From Streptomyces sp. NBC_00285 (GTDB taxonomy: Bacteria; Actinomycetota; Actinomycetes; Streptomycetales; Streptomycetaceae), in the NCBI RefSeq assembly GCF_036174265.1, contig NZ_CP108055.1:2542001-2606000 (forward strand): DNA of 64,000 nt, given 5' to 3'. The position numbers and the translations under genes are program-made. Below the pieces are notes generated by a model. The model searched no databases and was not told the origin of the DNA. It saw only the letters and a list, made by a program, of their open reading frames with translations. The stretch's first letter is position 1. Every line of letters starts with the position of its first letter. Positions 59,779-64,000 of this stretch are shown here, in pieces.

Positions 59779-60672
59779 TCAGCGCCGGCGCCGTGCCAGC
59801 GCCAGCCCTCCCCCGCCGGCCACGAGCAGGGCGACCGCCCCGCCCGCGAGGTACGGCGCCAGGGAGCCGCCGCCCGTCTCGGCCAGGCCCGCCTCCTTGA
59901 CGGGACCGCCCTGCGGCTCGGTGTCGTCCGCGGGAGGCGTCGACGCGGGAGGCGCCGGTGCCTCGCAGGTCGCCTTCGCGAGGGTCACGGTGCCCTCGAC
60001 GTCGGCGACGTTGAGCTTCAACGGGTTGACGGACACCGTGAGTTCGAGCGCCGTGGCGGCGGCCGTGCGCGAGGTGGTCGCGCGCTTGGACAGGTCGAGG
60101 CGGACCTCGCCGATGCCGGGCACCTTGACGTCCGTGGGGCCGCCGGCGGTGACCGTGACCTTCCTGCCGAGGACCGTCACCGCGCCGAGCACGTTCGAGG
60201 TGGCGGTCGGGGTCCGGCCGGCCTCGCAGGTCGCTCTGGAGGTGACGCCCTCGATCTCGACGAGGGACAGCAGCGGCAGGCCCGGCACATGGAGCCTGGC
60301 GTGGGTGAGCTCGGTGGACGCCTCGGCCTTCGCGCCGGTGACCGTCGCCTTCGCGTCGGCGACCTCGGCGTCGAGCACACGGAACGGCTGTCCGCCGTCC
60401 ACCCCGTCCAACTCGGCCGTCAGCGCGGTCCGCCTGGCGCTCCGCGGTGCCTGGACCTCGTTGAGGGCGACCGCGAGCGGGACGTTCACGGTCTTGTCGA
60501 GCAGGGAGACGTCGAGCCCGGTGCGCAGGACGACGGCGCTCGCACGGCCCTGCCCGCCGGTCGCGTGCGCGGTGCCCGCACCGGTCAGTGCCACGGGACC
60601 GGCGGCCAGGGCGGTGGCCGTCGCGACGGTGACGAGACGGCGTGCGGGCATGCGGAAGTAGGTGCTGTTCAA
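59779..60672 (-). CDS. SCO1860-type LAETG-anchored surface protein
   Basis: This 297-residue secreted protein has a signal peptide ending near GTAHATG, a beta-rich middle with two Cys (RATCEAG, KATCEAP), a Pro/Thr linker, and a C-terminal sorting signal: LAETG, a hydrophobic helix, then ARRRR. LAETG is the class E sortase motif of Streptomyces. It lies downstream of the cobalamin cluster, as SCO1860 does in S. coelicolor. TTG 60672 is chosen over ATG 60651; neither has a strong ribosome site. Confidence 0.88.
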   Translation of the reverse strand: MNSTYFRMPARRLVTVATATALAAGPVALTGAGTAHATGGQGRASAVVLRTGLDVSLLDKTVNVPLAVALNEVQAPRSARRTALTAELDGVDGGQPFRVLDAEVADAKATVTGAKAEASTELTHARLHVPGLPLLSLVEIEGVTSRATCEAGRTPTATSNVLGAVTVLGRKVTVTAGGPTDVKVPGIGEVRLDLSKRATTSRTAAATALELTVSVNPLKLNVADVEGTVTLAKATCEAPAPPASTPPADDTEPQGGPVKEAGLAETGGGSLAPYLAGGAVALLVAGGGGLALARRRR

Positions 60673-60823
60673 GGTGGTGGGACCCCCAGAGAGAACGCGC
60701 TTGGGACCTCGAAAGGATGTCGCACCGTCCGCCGTTCGACAGCGGTCCCACGGGAGTTCACACGATCGTGGCGCATCCGGGCACGCTTTCGACTCCCCTT
60801 CCGCGAGCGGGAGTTGGCTCACA

Positions 60824-61912
60824 TCAGACGACGGCCCCGTTCAGCACCACCCGCAACGGGTCCGCGAGCACGCGTACGTCCGCGCGGGGGTCCTGCTCGT
60901 ACACCACCAGGTCGGCCGGCGCGCCCTCGTCCAGGCCGGGTCGCCCCAGCCATGTCCGGGCGTTCCACGTCGTCGCCGACAAAGCGTCCAGCGGGGGGAT
61001 GCCGGCCGTCACCAGTTCCGCGACCTCCGCCGCGACCAGGCCGTGCGGGAGGGTGCCGCCCGCGTCCGTGCCGACGTAGACCGGGATGCCGGCGTCGTAG
61101 GCGCCCCGGACGGTGTCGTAGCGGCGTTCGTGGAGGCGGCGCATGTGGGCGGACCAGCGGGGGAACCTGGACTCGCCGCCCTGCGCCAGCTTCGGGAAGG
61201 TCGCGATGTTGACGAGGGTCGGGACGATCGCGACGCCCCGCGCGGCGAAGAGCGGGATCAGGTCGTCCGTGAGACCCGTGGCGTGTTCGACACAGTCGAT
61301 GCCCGCCTCGACCAGGTCCCGCAGGGAGTTCTCGGCGAAGCAGTGCGCGGTGACCCGGGCGCCGAGCCGGTGGGCCTCCGCGATGGCCGCCTCGACGGCG
61401 TCCCGGGGCCAGCTGGGGGCCAGGTCGCCGGCCTCACGGTCGATCCAGTCGCCGACCAGCTTGACCCAGCCGTCACCCCGGCGGGCCTCCTGGGCGACAT
61501 ACGTGACGAGGTCCTCCGGCTCGATCTCCCAGGCGAAGTTCCTGATGTAGCGGCGGGTGCGGGCGATGTGGCGGCCCGCCCTGATGATCTTCGGGAGGTC
61601 TGCGCGGTCGTCGACCCAGCGGGTGTCGGAGGGCGATCCCGCGTCACGGATCAGCAGGGTGCCGGCCTCCCGGTCGGCCAGGGCCTGTTTCTCGGCCACG
61701 TCCTGGTCGACGGGGCCGTGAGCGCCCAGGCCCACATGGCAGTGCGCGTCCACCAGGCCGGGCAGCGCCCAGCCCGACACCGTGCGGATGTCGCGGGCGG
61801 TGGCGGGACGGTCGTAGGAGATCCGCCCTCCGACCACCCACAACTCGTCCCGGACATCCTCGGGACCGGCCAGGATCCGGCCCTTCACGTGCAGCACGGT
61901 GCGATCGCTCAT
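60824..61912 (-). CDS. Amidohydrolase family metal-dependent hydrolase
   Basis: This 362-residue TIM-barrel hydrolase has the metal motif GLVDAHCHVGLG near residues 49-60, TAHCFAENSLRDLVEAGIDCVEHATG in the middle, and YVGTDAGGTLPHGLVAAEVAELVTAGIPPLDALSATTWNARTWLG near the end. This is the imidazolonepropionase/prolidase-like group. The substrate is unknown. ATG 61912 gives the conserved start MSDRTVLHVKG. Confidence 0.88.
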   Translation of the reverse strand: MSDRTVLHVKGRILAGPEDVRDELWVVGGRISYDRPATARDIRTVSGWALPGLVDAHCHVGLGAHGPVDQDVAEKQALADREAGTLLIRDAGSPSDTRWVDDRADLPKIIRAGRHIARTRRYIRNFAWEIEPEDLVTYVAQEARRGDGWVKLVGDWIDREAGDLAPSWPRDAVEAAIAEAHRLGARVTAHCFAENSLRDLVEAGIDCVEHATGLTDDLIPLFAARGVAIVPTLVNIATFPKLAQGGESRFPRWSAHMRRLHERRYDTVRGAYDAGIPVYVGTDAGGTLPHGLVAAEVAELVTAGIPPLDALSATTWNARTWLGRPGLDEGAPADLVVYEQDPRADVRVLADPLRVVLNGAVV

Positions 61913-61937
61913 GCACCGCACACTAGCCAGCCCGGGG

Positions 61938-61976
61938 TCACTCCACCCACGGCGGCGGCCCCTCAAAGAGCAGCGG
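61938..61976 (-). repeat. Diverged tandem copy of the last 13 codons of the PIG-L gene
   Basis: This 39-bp block directly follows the PIG-L stop (61977-61979). In the same frame it reads PLLFEGPPPWVE-stop, against QLAFEGPPPWVE-stop in the gene. Of 13 codon pairs, several differ only at synonymous positions, so the copy was probably part of a coding sequence once. Confidence 0.85.
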
Positions 61977-62768
61977 TCACTCCACCCAGGGCGGTGGTCC
62001 CTCGAAGGCGAGCTGGTGCACGTCGAAGACGACGGCGGCCTCGACTCCGAGGGCCGCTCCGCCCAGCCGGGCCGCCCAGGTCAGGAAGGGACGCGGCTCG
62101 AAGGCTCCCGCTCCGAGGCCCTTGGTGTACTCGGCGTGCGCGGTCAGTGAGGCGATGCCCCGCTCCAGCGGTTCACCGGTGACGTCCACGCCGTGGGTGG
62201 GACGGTCGGTGCCGGCGACGGCCACGAACCGGACGCCACCCCAGGGTTCGAGCCCCTCGTCGGCGAGTTCGGGGAAGATCCACCGGTTGCCGGCGTCGCG
62301 TGCCGCGTCGAGCGCGGCCAGGCCCACCACCCGGTGGTCGGCCTGGTTGACCACGCCGGCGACCATCCGCACGGTGTACGCCCCCGTCACCACCACCTCC
62401 GGCCGGTGCCTGCGGATCGCCCGCACGATGTCGCGGCGCAGGGCCGAGCCCTCCTCGATCATCCCGTCGCGGTGGTCGAGGAACTCCACGTCGGTCACGC
62501 CCACTTCGCGCGCTCCGGCCCGCTCCTCGGCTTCCCTGAGCGGACCCGCCTCGTCCGGGTGCAGCCCGTCGATGCCCGCCTCGCCACGGGTGACCAGCAG
62601 ATAGGTGACGGTCTTGCCCTGGGTCGTCCAGCGGGCCACCGCGGACGCCGTCCCGTACTCGATGTCGTCGGGATGCGCCGCCACGGCCAGGCAGCGCTCC
62701 CAGTTCTCCGGCAGCGGGGGCAGGGTGCCGCCCGCTGCGGAATCGCCCGTGTTGTCGAGTGTCGTCAT
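61977..62768 (-). CDS. PIG-L/LmbE family deacetylase
   Basis: This 263-residue zinc deacetylase-like protein carries the signature AAHPDDIEYGTASAVARW near residues 31-48 (AHPDD metal and base residues), REAEERAGAREVGVTDVEFLDHRDGMI, and NQADHRVVGLAALDAARDAGNRWIFPEL with the third metal His region. Family members cut N-acyl groups from sugars, as MshB does for mycothiol precursors. The substrate here is unknown. Its terminal codons are duplicated just downstream. Confidence 0.9.
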   Translation of the reverse strand: MTTLDNTGDSAAGGTLPPLPENWERCLAVAAHPDDIEYGTASAVARWTTQGKTVTYLLVTRGEAGIDGLHPDEAGPLREAEERAGAREVGVTDVEFLDHRDGMIEEGSALRRDIVRAIRRHRPEVVVTGAYTVRMVAGVVNQADHRVVGLAALDAARDAGNRWIFPELADEGLEPWGGVRFVAVAGTDRPTHGVDVTGEPLERGIASLTAHAEYTKGLGAGAFEPRPFLTWAARLGGAALGVEAAVVFDVHQLAFEGPPPWVE

Positions 62769-62822
62769 GCCCGAATGATGACGGTTATCAGGCTGTGTGG
62801 ACCAGGGGAACGTATGTCCCTT

Positions 62823-63623
62823 TCAGGTGTCGTTCTCCTCCACGTCGGCCCTCGCGGGGTTCAGGAGGCGGGAGAGGAAGTGGCGGGTGCGCTCATGACT
62901 CGGGGCGCCGATGACCCGGTCCGGGGGGCCGTCCTCGACGATCGCTCCGTCGTCCATGAAGACGACCCGGTCGGCGACCTCGCGGGCGAAGCTCATCTCG
63001 TGGGTGACGACCATCATCGTCATGCCCTCCCGGGCGAGCATCCGCATGACCGCGAGCACATCGCCCACCAGCTCCGGGTCGAGGGCCGACGTGGGCTCGT
63101 CGAAGAGCATCACCTCGGGACCCATGGAGAGCGCGCGGGCGATCGCGACCCGTTGCTGCTGGCCGCCGGAGAGGGAGGAGGGGTAGGCGTCCGCCTTCTC
63201 GGCGAGACCCACGCGTTCCAGGTTCTCGGCGGCCACCTGTGCGGCCCGCGCCTTGCCCCGCCTGAGGACCCTGCGCTGCGGCAGCGTGAGGTTCTCGGTC
63301 ACCGTGAGGTGCGGGAAGAGGTTGAACTGCTGGAAGACCATGCCGATACGGCGGCGTACGGCGTCGATGTCGACGTCGGGGTCGGTGAGTTCGGTGCCGC
63401 CGACGAAGACCTGCCCCTTGGTCGGCTCCTCCAGGAGGTTCACGCACCGCAGCAGCGTCGACTTGCCCGAGCCCGACGGACCGATCACGCAGACGACCTC
63501 GCCCGGGCCGATCTCCAGGTCGATGCCCTTGAGGACCTCGTTGTCGCCGAACGACTTGTGCAGGCCGCGCACTTCGATCTCCGGACGCGCCGAAGGACGC
63601 GCCGAAGAGGACTCCTCGCTCAT
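62823..63623 (-). CDS. Polar amino-acid ABC transporter ATP-binding protein
   Basis: This 266-residue ATPase is of the GlnQ/HisP type: [27 protein letters not shown] (Walker A), [43 protein letters not shown] (signature and Walker B), [24 protein letters not shown] 63623 overlaps the stop of the upstream permease (ATGA). It powers uptake of an amino acid, probably Glu/Gln class. Confidence 0.92.
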   Translation of the reverse strand: MSEESSSARPSARPEIEVRGLHKSFGDNEVLKGIDLEIGPGEVVCVIGPSGSGKSTLLRCVNLLEEPTKGQVFVGGTELTDPDVDIDAVRRRIGMVFQQFNLFPHLTVTENLTLPQRRVLRRGKARAAQVAAENLERVGLAEKADAYPSSLSGGQQQRVAIARALSMGPEVMLFDEPTSALDPELVGDVLAVMRMLAREGMTMMVVTHEMSFAREVADRVVFMDDGAIVEDGPPDRVIGAPSHERTRHFLSRLLNPARADVEENDT

Positions 63624-64000
63624 TTCACGGCCTCCCCGGCCTTCGTCTCCATACGACGGACCACGAACCCGAGCGGGATCGTCACCAGCAGGTAGCACAG
63701 GCCGGCGACGAGGATGGGCGTGGAGTTGGCGGTCGTGCTGGCCAGGTCACGGCCGTACTTGGACAGTTCGCGCTCCTCCAGGGTGACGCCGAGGAACAGC
63801 ACCAGCGAGGAGTCCTTGAAGAGCAGCACGAGTTCGTTGGTCAGCGGCGGCAGGATGATCCTGAACGCCTGCGGGACGACGATCGAGATCATCGCCCGGG
63901 CCGGCGAGAAGCCCAGCGAACGGGCCGCCTCCAACTGCCCCTTGGGCACCGCCTGGATGCCCGCGCGGATCGTCTCCGCCATGTAGGCCGCCGCCACCAG
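63620..64000 (-). CDS. Polar amino-acid ABC transporter permease (partial)
   Basis: The last 126 codons of a permease of the HisM/GlnP class are present; the 5' part lies outside the window. Visible features are the EAA-type loop [47 protein letters not shown], and the final helix [19 protein letters not shown]. It overlaps the ATPase gene. Confidence 0.9.
   Translation of the reverse strand: MVAAAYMAETIRAGIQAVPKGQLEAARSLGFSPARAMISIVVPQAFRIILPPLTNELVLLFKDSSLVLFLGVTLEERELSKYGRDLASTTANSTPILVAGLCYLLVTIPLGFVVRRMETKAGEAVK

Overview
The window is a 64-kb piece of a high-GC actinobacterial chromosome, almost certainly Streptomyces. The evidence is the very high GC content with strong third-position bias, frequent GTG and TTG starts, ATGA/GTGA start-stop overlaps, and typical Streptomyces genes: a Gbn-like nucleoid protein, a SCO1860-type LAETG protein, tandem Asp23/Gls24 genes, and sugar ABC operons without an ATPase gene. 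I see no rRNA, tRNA, transposase, integrase, prophage or CRISPR array. It reads as core chromosome rather than a mobile island.

Layout. 1-11.3 kb: two tandem secreted S8 peptidases, a CoA-transferase, a CopD-like membrane protein, a YhhN-like protein and a fatty-acid hydroxylase (overlapping pair), a VIT-type metal transporter, an exonuclease with a BRCT-like tail, a small Cys-rich protein and SURF1. 11.4-19.4 kb: YbdD-CstA-DUF3311 divergent from a sodium:solute symporter, which overlaps an ECF sigma factor, which overlaps a small membrane protein, followed by a GH15 enzyme and an SDR protein. 19.4-22.6 kb: an Asp23/AmaP envelope-stress gene set. 22.5-32.2 kb: enoyl-CoA hydratase, gbn, an ABC-F ATPase with a leader-ORF arrangement, a zinc metallopeptidase, a VOC protein, a hypothetical protein, an alpha/beta hydrolase, a class II aldolase and a secreted GH25 lysozyme.

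32.3-52.4 kb is the main functional block. A Pit phosphate transporter behind a PHO-box-like array, with a small partner gene, is followed by a 20-bp terminator hairpin and then a cobalamin riboswitch. The riboswitch precedes a tightly overlapping series: a 19-codon ORF, cbiB, cobQ, cobN, a ChlI/ChlD-like chelatase subunit, cobO, cobB and cobI. An antisense ZIP transporter separates this from cobM, cobL, cbiG-cobJ, cobH, cbiX and cobC. Together they cover most corrin-ring methylations, cobalt insertion, amidation, adenosylation and aminopropanol-arm attachment. CobA, CobK, CobG or CobF, and the nucleotide-loop genes are not in the window.

52.4-64 kb: a carbohydrate-use locus (two ABC permeases, a lipoprotein binding protein, a LacI regulator, and a DUF2264/GH154-like hydrolase) with two LacI-type operators and a promoter at its head. 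It is followed by a membrane protein, the LAETG-anchored protein, an amidohydrolase, a PIG-L deacetylase and the start of a polar amino-acid ABC transporter that runs off the right edge.

Most noteworthy signals: seven GATC sites in 80 bp beside gbn, whose product in S. coelicolor binds GATC; a leader ORF plus hairpin before the ABC-F gene; a small ORF that probably carries the B12 riboswitch output to cbiB; a Streptomyces-type palindromic repeat read in frame inside cobB; and a diverged tandem copy of the last 13 codons of the PIG-L gene.
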